Of a DNA stretch of 64,000 nt, positions 35,944-46,974 are shown in pieces (position 1 is the stretch's first letter; every line of letters begins with the position of its first letter). A program made the position numbers and the translations under genes. The notes beneath the pieces were generated by a model. The model saw only the letters and a program-made list of their open reading frames with translations, was not told the DNA's origin and searched no databases. The stretch comes from Yinghuangia elevatio (lineage in GTDB: Bacteria; Actinomycetota; Actinomycetes; Streptomycetales; Streptomycetaceae). The stretch lies in assembly GCF_040649515.1 (NCBI RefSeq), contig NZ_JBEZFP010000008.1, positions 54,922 through 118,921 of the forward strand. The letters are read 5' to 3'.

Positions 35944-36648
35944 ATGACCGCCCTGCACCTCGTCGACGGGTCCGCCGTCGCCGACCTCGCCGGATACCTC
36001 GTACGCCTGCTGCGCTACGACCGGGCCGCCGTCGTCCACTTGCGGGCCGACGGTGCGGTGCTCGGCACCTTCGGCCGTGTCCCGTTCGGCGGCGGCACGT
36101 CCGGCGTGGTCGCGCTCCGCACCACCGAACTGGCCGATCCCGTACGCGTGGACGCGGCGGTGTCCGCGGGCCGTCTGCTGGACGCGCTCGCGGCCGTGGA
36201 GGACGAGCACGGCAAAGCGTCCAAGGAGACCGCGGTCGTGACGGCCCCGCCCGAGGTGACGGGTCCGCCGTGGACGGCCATGCTGCCGCCGCGTACCGGC
36301 TGGGTGCAGTTGGCGTCGCTGCCGATCGCCGGGCTGGTCCGCGAAGTCGCGGAAGCCGTCGGGCGGTTCCGCGGCCGTACCGAGGCATTGCCCGCCGAGG
36401 AGCGTACTCGCGCCGCCCTGGACCAGATGGCCGAGGACGTGTGGAGCCGGGCACTGAGCGGAGTCCCCGGCACCCATCTCCCGCTGCGTGCCGCACACGC
36501 GGCCGCGTCGCTGGGGTTCCTCGGCTCGGTCGACGCCGGCGCCGAGGCGACCGTGCTGTCGGTGGGGGGATGGCTGCGGCTCGACGCGCCGTACGGCTCG
36601 GTGTCGGTGCGCAGATCCGGCGGCCCGAGTCTGTTCGTCCCCCGCTGA
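35944..36648 (+). CDS. Conserved hypothetical protein of the thioesterase operon
   Basis: A 234-residue soluble protein from ATG 35944, 8 bp after the thioesterase. No catalytic motif or membrane segment is recognised. It opens with a helical ALHLVDGSAVADLAGYLVRLLRYDRAAVVHLRA and has a mixed alpha/beta pattern ending in short strands. Because its neighbours occur in the same order in other actinomycetes, it is probably a conserved member of the ettA-aglA block (position of Rv2474c). Function unknown. Confidence 0.75.
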   Translation: MTALHLVDGSAVADLAGYLVRLLRYDRAAVVHLRADGAVLGTFGRVPFGGGTSGVVALRTTELADPVRVDAAVSAGRLLDALAAVEDEHGKASKETAVVTAPPEVTGPPWTAMLPPRTGWVQLASLPIAGLVREVAEAVGRFRGRTEALPAEERTRAALDQMAEDVWSRALSGVPGTHLPLRAAHAAASLGFLGSVDAGAEATVLSVGGWLRLDAPYGSVSVRRSGGPSLFVPR

Positions 36649-36766
36649 CCCGCACCGGCCGGGGACCCGTCAAAGGGTCGGCGGCGGAACGTCTATCGTC
36701 TCGTCTGTCGTGTGGCGTCCCGTGATCGCATCCGTGGCGCGACCGCCGGACGACGGTCCGACCGAA

Positions 36767-36837
36767 GTGACTGCCCACGTGATCGCCGACGTGATCACCA
36801 CAGTGACCGCCACAGTGACCGCCAAGTGACCGCCGAA
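36767..36837. repeat. 12-bp tandem repeat upstream of the mannosyltransferase-like gene
   Basis: Six near-contiguous units of the form GTGAYCRCCRMM (one unit is 11 bp), ending 8 bp before the ATG at 36846. Confidence 0.85.
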
Positions 36838-36845
36838 GGTTGGGG

Positions 36846-38045
36846 ATGACCGCGCACACCACCGTAGAGACGGCCGAGCCGACCGGAGGGCAGCCCCGCC
36901 CGCTGAGCGACCGTCTGCCCCGACCGTGGGCGTTCCCGCTGCTGGCGTACGCTTCCACGTGGATCCTCACCCTCGGCGTGTGGGCGTGGCTCGGCGACCG
37001 CAACGTGCGGTACGTGCCTTCGGTCGAGCGCCGCAAGTACCACGGTTGGGAACTGCACTTCATCTTCAAGGACGCGTCGAACTACCTCGACATCGCCCGC
37101 TTCGGCTACCCGGACCAACTGCCGCTGGACGCCGACGGTTCGGTGAAGGCCAACAACACGGCCTTCTTCCCGCTGCTGCCGATGATCGTCAAGGCGGTCG
37201 CGGTGCCGCTGGGCGGACGCTACGTCCTCGCCGCGCTGATCGTCTCCGTGGTGCTGGGCGCGGCCAGTGCCTACGCCGTGTGGAAGCTCGCCGACCACCT
37301 GCGCGGCCGCCGCGTCGCGGACCGCGCGGTGCTGCTGTACTGCCTCTTTCCCGGCGCGTTCGTCTTCGGCTTCCTGTACGCCGAGTCGCTGGCCGCGCTG
37401 CTCGCGGCGTTCTGCCTGCTCGCGCTGCTGCGCAAGCAGTGGGTGCTCGCGGGGGTGTTGGCGGGTATCGGCACCGCGGTGCGGCCGAACATGGTCATGT
37501 TGTGCGCCGCCTGTGCGGTCGCGGCCGGGATCGCGATCCACCGCGACCGGGAATGGAAGGCGCTGTGGGCGCCGTTGCTGTCGCCGATCGGCGGGGCGGC
37601 GTACCTGCTGTGGGGCACGCTCAGGTACGACGACGCGCGGTTCTGGTTCAAGACCCAGGACCAGGGGTGGGACCAGCACACCGACTGGGGCGTCAACACG
37701 GTCAAGCGCGTGTTGTGGCTCGACCCCGCGGTGCGCGCCGAGCCGGCCCAGAACCTGATGCACACCGTGTTCTTCGTGCTCGCGGTCGTCGGCGTGGTCT
37801 GGCTGCTGCGCGAGAAGTTCCCGCCCGCGGTCACCGTGTTCACGCTCGGCATCCTGCTGCTGTCCTTCACGGCCTCCGCGCAGGGCAGCAAACCGCGCTT
37901 CGTGTGGACCGCGTTCCCGATGTTCATCGCCGCGGCGACCCGGCTGCGCGGACGCACCTTGGTGGTCGTCCTGGCCTTGTTCGCCGCCGGGTTCGTGTGG
38001 CTCGCCGGCTGGTCGCCCCTGCACTACGGCCGCGGCGCCCCGTAG
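36846..38045 (+). CDS. PIG-V-like integral membrane mannosyltransferase
   Basis: A 399-residue multipass protein with about nine hydrophobic segments. The first extracytoplasmic loop contains WDASNYLDIARFGYP-like sequence (KDASNYLDIARFGY, about 75-90) and AFFPLLPMIVK, typical of the GPI mannosyltransferase II/PIG-V family of GT-C glycosyltransferases, which use polyprenyl-phosphate mannose. In actinomycetes such enzymes decorate proteins or lipoglycans. Start at ATG 36846 rather than TTG 36840. Preceded by dodecamer repeats. Confidence 0.8.
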   Translation: MTAHTTVETAEPTGGQPRPLSDRLPRPWAFPLLAYASTWILTLGVWAWLGDRNVRYVPSVERRKYHGWELHFIFKDASNYLDIARFGYPDQLPLDADGSVKANNTAFFPLLPMIVKAVAVPLGGRYVLAALIVSVVLGAASAYAVWKLADHLRGRRVADRAVLLYCLFPGAFVFGFLYAESLAALLAAFCLLALLRKQWVLAGVLAGIGTAVRPNMVMLCAACAVAAGIAIHRDREWKALWAPLLSPIGGAAYLLWGTLRYDDARFWFKTQDQGWDQHTDWGVNTVKRVLWLDPAVRAEPAQNLMHTVFFVLAVVGVVWLLREKFPPAVTVFTLGILLLSFTASAQGSKPRFVWTAFPMFIAAATRLRGRTLVVVLALFAAGFVWLAGWSPLHYGRGAP

Positions 38046-38086
38046 GCACACGCGGAACCGGCGGCCGCGGACCCGGGTTGCTGAGG

Positions 38087-38116
38087 GGTGGCCGCGGGTG
38101 GCCGCGGGTGGCGAGC
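38087..38116. repeat. Decamer tandem repeat GCCGCGGGTG
   Basis: Two perfect copies plus partial flanking copies, period exactly 10 bp, 40 bp after the mannosyltransferase-like gene. Confidence 0.75.
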
Positions 38117-38321
38117 GCGGGAAAACGGGGTGACTGCGGACGAGTTCGCCGGGTAGACAAGATGGGCCGAGCACGTCGCGGCCCGACGGGCGGCCCTTCC
38201 CGCGCGTTGCGGTGATCACACCTCCGGGATCGCAGGGCGCGTAAAACGGATGGCGCGCACATGCCCGCGACCTGTTGGATTGTCGATTGTGCCCGGCCCG
38301 GATCCCGTCATGGTCTGGACC

Positions 38322-38335
38322 AATAGCGGGCTATT
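38322..38335. promoter_or_regulatory. AT-rich palindrome upstream of the MMPL gene
   Basis: AATAGC-GG-GCTATT, 6-bp arms, 118-131 bp before the MMPL start, in an unusually AT-rich patch. Candidate operator of an unlinked TetR-type regulator. Confidence 0.35.
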
Positions 38336-38378
38336 CGACATGCAAAGCGACCACTTCGCCAACCGGCTGATTGTTTCC

Positions 38379-38406
38379 TTGACACCTTGCGCAGACGCGA
38401 TACATC
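38379..38406 (+). promoter_or_regulatory. Candidate promoter of the MMPL gene
   Basis: Consensus -35 TTGACA (38379-38384), 16-bp spacer, weak -10 TACATC (38401-38406), 47 bp before the start codon. Confidence 0.4.
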
Positions 38407-38452
38407 GTGTCCGGTGAGAAGGCTCGCGACATATCGCGTTTGTGGGGGCTAG

Positions 38453-40594
38453 ATGAAGAGTTGGAAGGCGCTATCCGCACTGCCATGCGGACGCCGAAGC
38501 AAATGGGTCGTGTTCGTCGGTTGGATCGTGATCATCTTCGCGCTCTTCCCGTTGGCGGGGAAGCTCTCCGGAGCGCAGGACAACGAGATGTCCGCGTGGC
38601 TGCCCGGCAGCGCCGAGTCCACCAAGGTGGTCGAGGAGCAGAAGGACTTCCGCGAGGACACGATCGCGAACGCCAATGAGATCTACTACCGTCCTGGCGG
38701 TCTGTCCGACGACGACCGCAAGGCGATCGCGGACGACCAGGCGCAGTACGTCAACGTCGAGGGCGTGGCGAGCGAGACGCTGGACGTCCAGTACAGCGGC
38801 GACAACACCACGGCACAGATCGAGATCCCGATCGCGATCAAGGACGGCGGTTGGGAGGACCTCAACGAAGCCGTCAAGGAGATCCGCAAGGTCGCGGACG
38901 AGGGCGCACCCGCGGGCCTCGAGGCGTACACCGCGGGTCCGGCCGGCATCGGTGCCGACCAGGCCGCCGCGTTCGAGGGCATCGACGGCGCACTGCTCAT
39001 GATCACCATGGGCGTCGTCATCGTCATCCTGCTGCTGACGTACCGCTCGCCGGTGCTGTGGTTCGTGCCGCTCATCTCCGCGGTGTTCGCGATGTTCGCC
39101 GCGTGGGCGGTCGTCTATCTCGCGACCAAGGCCGGCATCACCGTCAACGGCCAGAGCTACGCGGTGCTCAACATCATGATCTTCGGAGCCGGGACGGACT
39201 ACGCCCTGCTCCTGATCGCGCGTTACCGCGAGGAACTGCGCAACTACGAGGACCGCCACGAGGCGATGGCACACGCGCTGCACCGCGCGGGCCCCGCCAT
39301 CATCGCGAGCGCCGCCACGGTGGCGCTGAGCATGCTGGTCCTGCTGGCCGCCGAGATGAACTCCACGCAGGGCCTCGGCCCGGTGTGCGCCATCGGTATC
39401 GCGGTCGGCCTGCTGGTCATGACCACGCTGCTGCCGGCCCTGCTGGTCATCTTCGGACGCTGGGCGTTCTGGCCCAAGATTCCGCACGTCGGCACCGAGC
39501 AGTCGCACAAGAACAGCGTCTGGACCCGGGTGGGCGCACTCATCGAGCGGCGTTCGCGCTCGGTGTGGGTGGTCACCGCGGTCGTGCTCGCGGCGTTCTC
39601 GATGGGCCTCATGGGCCTCAAGGCCTCCGGCGTCGAGTTCAAGGACCAGTTCACCAGCAAGCCCGAGTCGATCAAGGGCATGGAGATCGCGGCGAAGTCC
39701 TTCGCGCTCGGCTCCGGCGACCCGATCGTCGTCATCGGCAACGAGGCCCAGCAGAAGCCGCTGATCGACGCCATCCAGGCCACCCAGGGCATCGCGCCCG
39801 AAGGGGTCGCCCCGGCCGGGCCGCCGAAGAACGGCAAGGTCGAGCTGTACGCGACCACGTCGGACGGCCCGGACACCGAGGCCGCCCGCAAGACGGTGGA
39901 GCGCGTACGCGATGCGGTGCACGGCCTGCCGGGTGCCGACGCCAAGGTCGGCGGCGGACCCGCGATGGCGCTGGACATGGAGAAGGCGTCCGAACACGAC
40001 GACAAGGTCATCATTCCGCTGATCCTGCTCGCCGTGCTGATCGTGCTGTGCGTCCTGCTCCGCTCGATCCTGGCGCCGGTGATCCTCATCGCCACCGTGG
40101 TGCTGTCGTTCGCGGCGGCACTGGGCATCAGCTCGCTGGTGTTCAACCACGTGTTCGGGTTCGCGGGCATGGACGTCGGCATGCCGCTGTTCATCTTCGT
40201 GTTCCTGGTCGCCCTGGGCATCGACTACAACATCTTCCTCATGCACCGGGTGCGCGAGGAAGCGTTGAAGCGCGGTACCCGCAAGGGCGCGATCGTGGGC
40301 CTGGAGGCGACCGGCGGCGTCATCACCTCGGCCGGCCTGGTGCTGGCCGCGACGTTCGCGGTGTTCACCACGATGCCGCTCGTCACCTTCGTGGAGATGG
40401 GCTTCGCGGTGGCGCTCGGCGTCCTGCTCGACACGTTCATCGTCCGCTCGGTCCTGGTGACCGCGCTGACGCACGACATCGGGCAGAAGATCTGGTGGCC
40501 GAGCAAGCTCGCCAAGAACCCGGAGGCGACCGAGCACAGCGGCGCGGACGGGACCGACGGCCCCGGCCGCGAGCGCGACGAGGCACTGGTCTGA
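38453..40594 (+). CDS. MMPL-family RND transporter
   Basis: A 713-residue inner-membrane RND transporter. The first segment (about 17-38) is followed by a large extracytoplasmic domain, then TM 2-6 with GIDYALLL-like (GTDYALLLIARYREEL) near 245. A second half repeats this with GIDYNIFLMHRVREEA near 590. These Asp-Tyr motifs form the proton relay of MMPL proteins. Family members export lipids, siderophores or drugs; the substrate is unknown. Its own AT-rich regulatory region and terminator indicate a monocistronic, regulated unit. Confidence 0.93.
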   Translation: MKSWKALSALPCGRRSKWVVFVGWIVIIFALFPLAGKLSGAQDNEMSAWLPGSAESTKVVEEQKDFREDTIANANEIYYRPGGLSDDDRKAIADDQAQYVNVEGVASETLDVQYSGDNTTAQIEIPIAIKDGGWEDLNEAVKEIRKVADEGAPAGLEAYTAGPAGIGADQAAAFEGIDGALLMITMGVVIVILLLTYRSPVLWFVPLISAVFAMFAAWAVVYLATKAGITVNGQSYAVLNIMIFGAGTDYALLLIARYREELRNYEDRHEAMAHALHRAGPAIIASAATVALSMLVLLAAEMNSTQGLGPVCAIGIAVGLLVMTTLLPALLVIFGRWAFWPKIPHVGTEQSHKNSVWTRVGALIERRSRSVWVVTAVVLAAFSMGLMGLKASGVEFKDQFTSKPESIKGMEIAAKSFALGSGDPIVVIGNEAQQKPLIDAIQATQGIAPEGVAPAGPPKNGKVELYATTSDGPDTEAARKTVERVRDAVHGLPGADAKVGGGPAMALDMEKASEHDDKVIIPLILLAVLIVLCVLLRSILAPVILIATVVLSFAAALGISSLVFNHVFGFAGMDVGMPLFIFVFLVALGIDYNIFLMHRVREEALKRGTRKGAIVGLEATGGVITSAGLVLAATFAVFTTMPLVTFVEMGFAVALGVLLDTFIVRSVLVTALTHDIGQKIWWPSKLAKNPEATEHSGADGTDGPGRERDEALV

Positions 40595-40681
40595 ACGGCA
40601 CCGGTCTGAACACCGGTCCGACGGCCGAAACGCCGCGGGCCGGAACGTACCGACTGAACAAACAGCACTGAACGCACGAAT

Positions 40682-40716
40682 CGCACGGCCGCTGACGCTG
40701 AGTCAGCGGCCGTGCG
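40682..40716. terminator. MMPL gene terminator
   Basis: Perfect 15-bp stem (40682-40696 with 40702-40716), 5-nt loop, 87 bp after the MMPL stop codon. Confidence 0.8.
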
Positions 40717-40735
40717 GCACAGGGCGCGTGATCGT

Positions 40736-40753
40736 CCAAGATGTGAATCTTGG
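40736..40753. promoter_or_regulatory. Palindrome CCAAGAT-GTGA-ATCTTGG
   Basis: 7-bp perfect arms with a 4-bp centre, located between the two terminators with no obvious gene downstream on either strand within 380 bp. Operator or small-RNA element, undetermined. Confidence 0.4.
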
Positions 40754-41010
40754 TCTATCGCGCGCCCCTTTGCGTGACATACACTCCCCATCCCCGTCGG
40801 GCCGCTTCGTGTCACCGGACATGTACGAACGTGCGCGGCACGCAACTCCTGTGTCCTGGACCGGTAACCGCTGTCCCCGTCCCGTAGCGACGCCGCCGGA
40901 GCCGTCGCCACTCTGGTTCCAGCCCGCCGGACGACCCCGTGGAAGTCCGGCGGACCGCGGGACCCCGCGTGCCGACCCGAGGGGGGGACGGCATGTGGGG
41001 AGCATCCCGG

Positions 41011-41044
41011 CAAGGGCGGTCTCACCCCCAGGAGACCGCCCTTG
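41011..41044. terminator. Hairpin downstream of aglA
   Basis: Perfect 13-bp stem (41011-41023 with 41032-41044), 8-nt loop, about 95 bp beyond the alpha-glucosidase stop codon on the minus strand. Confidence 0.65.
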
Positions 41045-41139
41045 GCATGTGCGCTCAGGTCCGGGGTCCGAGGGCCGGGGGCAAGACCGAGACAAGGGCC
41101 ACGGGCCAGGGCCACGGTCCGAAGCTCCGAAGAGCGGCC

Positions 41140-42804
41140 TCAGCCGCCGACGCTCCACCAGGACGTCGTGTGCGCGGGCAGGACATGGCTTCCGTCCGGA
41201 GCACCGTCGACCGGCCCGCTGGATTCCAGCAGGGCGCCGATCGGCGGCACCACGACCGGGGCGTCCGTCAGGTTGGCGAAGCACACGAACCCGGGGCTGC
41301 GCTCGAACGCCAACGTGCCTTCCGGCGACCGAAGCCACGTCAGCACCCCGTCGCCGCCCAGGGCCGGGTGTTCACGGCGCAGACGCAGGGCACGCCGGTA
41401 CATGCTCAGCGTCGACGCGGGATCTTTCGCCTGCGCCTCCGCGGTCAGCGCCCGCCATCCGGCAGGCTGCGGCAGCCACGACCGCCCGCTCGGCGAGAAC
41501 CCGAGCGACGCCCCGTCGTCCGACCACGGCAGCGGTACGCGGCACCCGTCGCGCCCCCGCAACGCTCCGCCGGACCGCAGGAACACCGGGTCCTGCCGCA
41601 GCTCGTCCGGCAGGTCCACGACCTCTTCGAGCCCCAACTCCTCGCCCTGGTACAGGTACACCGAGCCGGGCAGCGCGAGTTCGAACAGCAGGGCCGCGAG
41701 CGCGCGGTCCAGCCCACCGAGGCGCGTCGGCGCCCGCGGTACGTCGTGGTTGGCCAGCACCCACGTCGGCGGCGCACCCACCTTGTGGGCGGAGTCGAGC
41801 GACGCGTCGACCACGCGCCGGATCCGTTCGGCGTCCCAACCCGCCATCAGGTAGGGGAAGTTGAACGCCTGGTGCAGTTCGTCGGGACGGGTGTACGCGG
41901 CCAGCCGGTCCGGATTCGGCACCCACGCCTCGGCGACCGCGATCCGTTCGCCGGCGTACTCGTCCAGGACGCGCCGCCAACCGCGGTAGACGTCGTGCAC
42001 CTCGGGCTGGTCCCAGTAGGGGAGCCGGTGGTGCATGCGGCCCTCCCAGCCCTGCGGGATGGCACCGGCGTCCGGCAGGCCGACCGCCTTCAGCAGGCCG
42101 TGCGCGACATCGATGCGGAAGCCGTCCACACCGCGGTCGAGCCAGTGCCGCAGGATCGACAGGTACTCGGAACGCACTTCCAGATTGCGCCAGTTCAGGT
42201 CCGGCTGCTCGGGCGCGTACAAGTGCAGGTACCACTGGCCGGGGCTGCCGTCGGCCTCGCGCACGCGGGTCCACGCCGGACCGCCGAACTGCGAGGTCCA
42301 GTCGTTGGGAGGCTCGCCGCCGTCCGGCCCGCGGCCGTCGCGGAACAGGTAGCGGGAGCGCTCGCACGAGCCGGGCGGGGACGCGAGTGCGGCCCGGAAC
42401 CAGGCGTGTTCGTGGGACGTGTGGTTCGGGACGATGTCGATGACGACGCGCAGCCCCAGCCCGTGGGCGCGCTCCACCAACCGGTCGAAGTCCGCGAGAG
42501 TGCCGAACACCGGGTCCACGCCCCGCGGATCGGCGACGTCGTAGCCGGCGTCGGCCATCGGCGACGGGTAGAAGGGGCTGAGCCACACGGCGTCGACACC
42601 GAGATCGCGCAGATGCGGCAGCCGTTCGACGATGCCGGGCAGGTCGCCCACTCCGTCGCCGTCGGAGTCCGCGAAGCTGCGCGGGTACACCTGGTAGAAG
42701 ACCGCGTCGCGCCACCACGCCGGCTCACGCGCCGGAGCGCGCGGCGTACGGGCGCCGTCCCTGCGGTGGTCGTGGCGATCGTCCTGCTGCCCGGTCACAT
42801 CCAC
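41140..42804 (-). CDS. aglA: Alpha-glucosidase (GH13 family)
   Basis: A 554-residue GH13 TIM-barrel enzyme. The catalytic triad is readable: nucleophile D222 in GFRIDVAHG, acid/base E282 in VAEAW, stabiliser D344 in ANHDVPR. Other landmarks are FYQVYPRSFADSDGDGVGDL near 36 and VIDIVPNHTSHEH near 121. There is no signal peptide, so it hydrolyses imported maltodextrin or isomaltose-type sugars in the cytosol. Start at GTG 42804, with GGAGG just upstream (GTG 42798 also possible). It is 64 bp downstream of glbO on the same strand, the order seen at Rv2470/Rv2471. Confidence 0.92.
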   Translation of the reverse strand: MDVTGQQDDRHDHRRDGARTPRAPAREPAWWRDAVFYQVYPRSFADSDGDGVGDLPGIVERLPHLRDLGVDAVWLSPFYPSPMADAGYDVADPRGVDPVFGTLADFDRLVERAHGLGLRVVIDIVPNHTSHEHAWFRAALASPPGSCERSRYLFRDGRGPDGGEPPNDWTSQFGGPAWTRVREADGSPGQWYLHLYAPEQPDLNWRNLEVRSEYLSILRHWLDRGVDGFRIDVAHGLLKAVGLPDAGAIPQGWEGRMHHRLPYWDQPEVHDVYRGWRRVLDEYAGERIAVAEAWVPNPDRLAAYTRPDELHQAFNFPYLMAGWDAERIRRVVDASLDSAHKVGAPPTWVLANHDVPRAPTRLGGLDRALAALLFELALPGSVYLYQGEELGLEEVVDLPDELRQDPVFLRSGGALRGRDGCRVPLPWSDDGASLGFSPSGRSWLPQPAGWRALTAEAQAKDPASTLSMYRRALRLRREHPALGGDGVLTWLRSPEGTLAFERSPGFVCFANLTDAPVVVPPIGALLESSGPVDGAPDGSHVLPAHTTSWWSVGG

Positions 42805-42868
42805 GTGCGGTCACCACCTCCGCAGACTCCCCGAACGCGGGGTCACTCCGGCCGGTTTACTTCGGTCA

Positions 42869-43267
42869 CTACTCCGCCTGGTTCACCATCGACTCCGCGG
42901 CGTACACCAAGTAGTCCCACAGTTGCGCGCGGTGGGGCTCGGCCAGCGCGAGTTCGTCGACGGCGGTCCGCATGTGCCGCAACCACGCGTCGCGGGCGGC
43001 CGGCGTCACCGCGAACGGCGCGTGCCGCATGCGGAGTCGGGGGTGGCCGCGCGAATCGCTGTACGTGCGCGGGCCGCCCCAGTACTGCATCAAGAACAGC
43101 CGCAGGCGCTCCTCGGCGCCGGCGAGGTCCTCTTCGGGATACATGGGCCGCAGCAGCGGGTCGGCGCGTACGCCCTCGTAGAAGCGGTGCACCAGCTTGA
43201 CGAAGGTCTCCTCGCCGCCCACCGCGTCGTAGAAGGAGGGGGACTGATCCGCCGTCGATTCGCTCAC
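42869..43267 (-). CDS. glbO: Group II truncated haemoglobin (trHbO)
   Basis: A 132-residue 2-over-2 globin from GTG 43267. It is very close to mycobacterial GlbO: SFYDAVGGEETF, MYPEEDLAGAEERLRLFL, QYWGGPRTYSDSRGHPRLRMRHAPF. The proximal heme ligand is H82, and the distal-site trio of group II globins is seen as Y30 (B10), Y43 (CD1) and W95 (G8). GlbO proteins bind oxygen tightly and react with NO or peroxide. It is followed by aglA and may be co-transcribed with it. Confidence 0.94.
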   Translation of the reverse strand: MSESTADQSPSFYDAVGGEETFVKLVHRFYEGVRADPLLRPMYPEEDLAGAEERLRLFLMQYWGGPRTYSDSRGHPRLRMRHAPFAVTPAARDAWLRHMRTAVDELALAEPHRAQLWDYLVYAAESMVNQAE

Positions 43268-43475
43268 CGCACCATCCTCGCAGATGGGCACCGGCCGGCG
43301 GAGGGGTCGCACACAACCCGCCCGCGGAAGAACAGCCCCGGGAAAACCGGATCGGGCGCCTGCCCCGGGCCTCCGCACTGCGCCGCGCGCAACCCGCAGC
43401 TTCCCGTTCGCACCCGGGTATGCACCCGGCCAGGCCACGTCGAAGCCGCGATATGCGGGCGTACGGCGCGGGACG

Positions 43476-43527
43476 GGGTCGTGCGTCCGGGTCGTGCGTC
43501 CGGGGTGCGCGTCCGGGGTGGGCGTCA
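43476..43527. repeat. 13-bp tandem repeat at the 3' end of the MscS gene
   Basis: Four units of GGGTCGTGCGTCC type (two perfect, two diverged), the last overlapping the stop codon of the channel gene. The 208 bp between this repeat and the glbO start have no gene. Confidence 0.8.
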
Positions 43528-44550
43528 GGGGGTCGGCGGGGGTGCCGACGGGGGTGCCGCCGCCGGGGGTGCCGCGGGCTCGGCGGCGGGGGCCGCGGCC
43601 GCGGCTGTCGCGTCGACCGGGGGGATGGCGGTGACGACCGGTTCGGACAGGCGTACGCCGGCCTCGTCGAACGCGCGCTTGAGCCGGGCCCGCAACTCGC
43701 GTGCCACCGGCAGCTCCTGGCCGGGCATCGTCTTGACCTGCACCTGCAGGACGACCGACTCCGGGGTGACCGACTCCATGCCGATCACCTCGCCCGGACC
43801 CCACACCGTCTCGCTCCACGTCTCGTCGTCGGCGAGCTGCTCGGTCGCGGTGACGATCAGGTCGCGGACCTTGTCGACGTCCTCGCGGTAGCCGACCTGG
43901 ACGTCGATCTTGGCGGTGCCCCAGCCCTGGCTGTGGTTGCCGACGCGCTTGATCTCGCCGTTGCGCACGTACCAGACCGTGCCGTCGACGTCGCGCAGCT
44001 TGGTGATGCGCAGCCCGACCTCGATCACCGTGCCGGACGCCGGGCCCGCGTCCACCAGGTCGCCGACGCCGTACTGGTCCTCGAGGATCATGAACATGCC
44101 GGACAGGAAGTCCGTCACGAGGTTGCGCGCACCGAAGCCGATCGCCACGCCCGCGATGCCGGCGCTCGCCAGCAGCGGGGCGAGGTTGACGTTGAGCTCG
44201 CTCAGCACCAGCAGTGTGGCGATGCCGAGGATCACGAACGAGGCCATGCTCCGCATGACCGAGCCCACGGTCTCGGCGCGCTGCCTGCGGCGCTCCGCGT
44301 TGAGCAGGAACCCGGTCACCGGGCGGCCGCTGCCGTTGGCGCCGTCGTTGGCCATCCGCGCGATCAGCTGGGTGATCATCTTGCGGGTGATCGCCCGCAC
44401 GATGAGCGCGACGATGATGATGACCAGGATGCGGATGGGCGTCACCACGAGGGTCTCGCCGTGCCGGTCGAACCAGCTCGACACCTTGCCGTCCTGCTGT
44501 TCGTCGTCGGCGGCGGCGAGCAACATGGCCGGGAGTCCCGGTGCGAACAC
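43525..44550 (-). CDS. MscS-family mechanosensitive channel
   Basis: A 341-residue membrane protein from GTG 44550 (ribosome site GAGAGG 7 bp upstream; ATG 44526 is an alternative). A first hydrophobic segment lies near 37-55, two more near 105-155, the last lined with small residues (LASAGIAGVAIGFGARNLV) as in the MscS pore helix TM3, then the beta domain (MFMILEDQYGVGDLVD). The C-terminal about 30 residues are almost only Ala and Pro, an unstructured tail. It acts as an osmotic release valve. Tandem 12-bp repeats lie 51 bp upstream. Confidence 0.9.
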   Translation of the reverse strand: MFAPGLPAMLLAAADDEQQDGKVSSWFDRHGETLVVTPIRILVIIIVALIVRAITRKMITQLIARMANDGANGSGRPVTGFLLNAERRRQRAETVGSVMRSMASFVILGIATLLVLSELNVNLAPLLASAGIAGVAIGFGARNLVTDFLSGMFMILEDQYGVGDLVDAGPASGTVIEVGLRITKLRDVDGTVWYVRNGEIKRVGNHSQGWGTAKIDVQVGYREDVDKVRDLIVTATEQLADDETWSETVWGPGEVIGMESVTPESVVLQVQVKTMPGQELPVARELRARLKRAFDEAGVRLSEPVVTAIPPVDATAAAAAPAAEPAAPPAAAPPSAPPPTP

Positions 44551-44600
44551 GTGCGGACCTCTCTGGTGCTGGTGCCGGTCAGGGCTTGCGGACGATCAAG

Positions 44601-44659
44601 CGCCCGATCGACTGTAGGTCGGCTGCCCGATCGAGTGCCCGATCAGGTGCCCGATCGAG
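44601..44659. repeat. 12-bp tandem repeat TGCCCGATCGAG upstream of mscS
   Basis: Three contiguous copies (44624-44659; middle copy ends in AGG) and one detached copy (44601-44612). Each contains CGATC(G). It lies between the stop of the peptidase gene and the start of the channel gene, in the likely mscS promoter. Confidence 0.85.
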
Positions 44660-44664
44660 TTCGG

Positions 44665-46818
<2,154 letters not shown>

Positions 46819-46974
46819 GCCGGGATCCTAAACCCGCTCCGAGGGACCTACCCACAGGTGAACGGCGTGTGGCCTTGGGGATTCCTTGTAGCGCGAGGGG
46901 TAGGCGGGCAGCGACACTGGGAGCCGATCGTCCCGGCGCGAGCCACGTGCCGCAGGCGTAAAAGGAGGCATTAC

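Larger units (their letters stand above)
38046..38452 (+). other. 407-bp intergenic region upstream of the MMPL gene
   Basis: No gene. It holds a decamer repeat near 38087-38116, a locally AT-rich half with the palindrome AATAGC-GG-GCTATT, and a TTGACA element before the MMPL gene. Confidence 0.5.
40595..41139. other. 545-bp intergenic region
   Basis: Convergent spacer between the MMPL and alpha-glucosidase genes without a credible gene. It holds two terminator hairpins and a palindrome at 40736-40753, annotated separately. The rest is low-complexity G-rich sequence (about 41045-41125). Confidence 0.5.
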
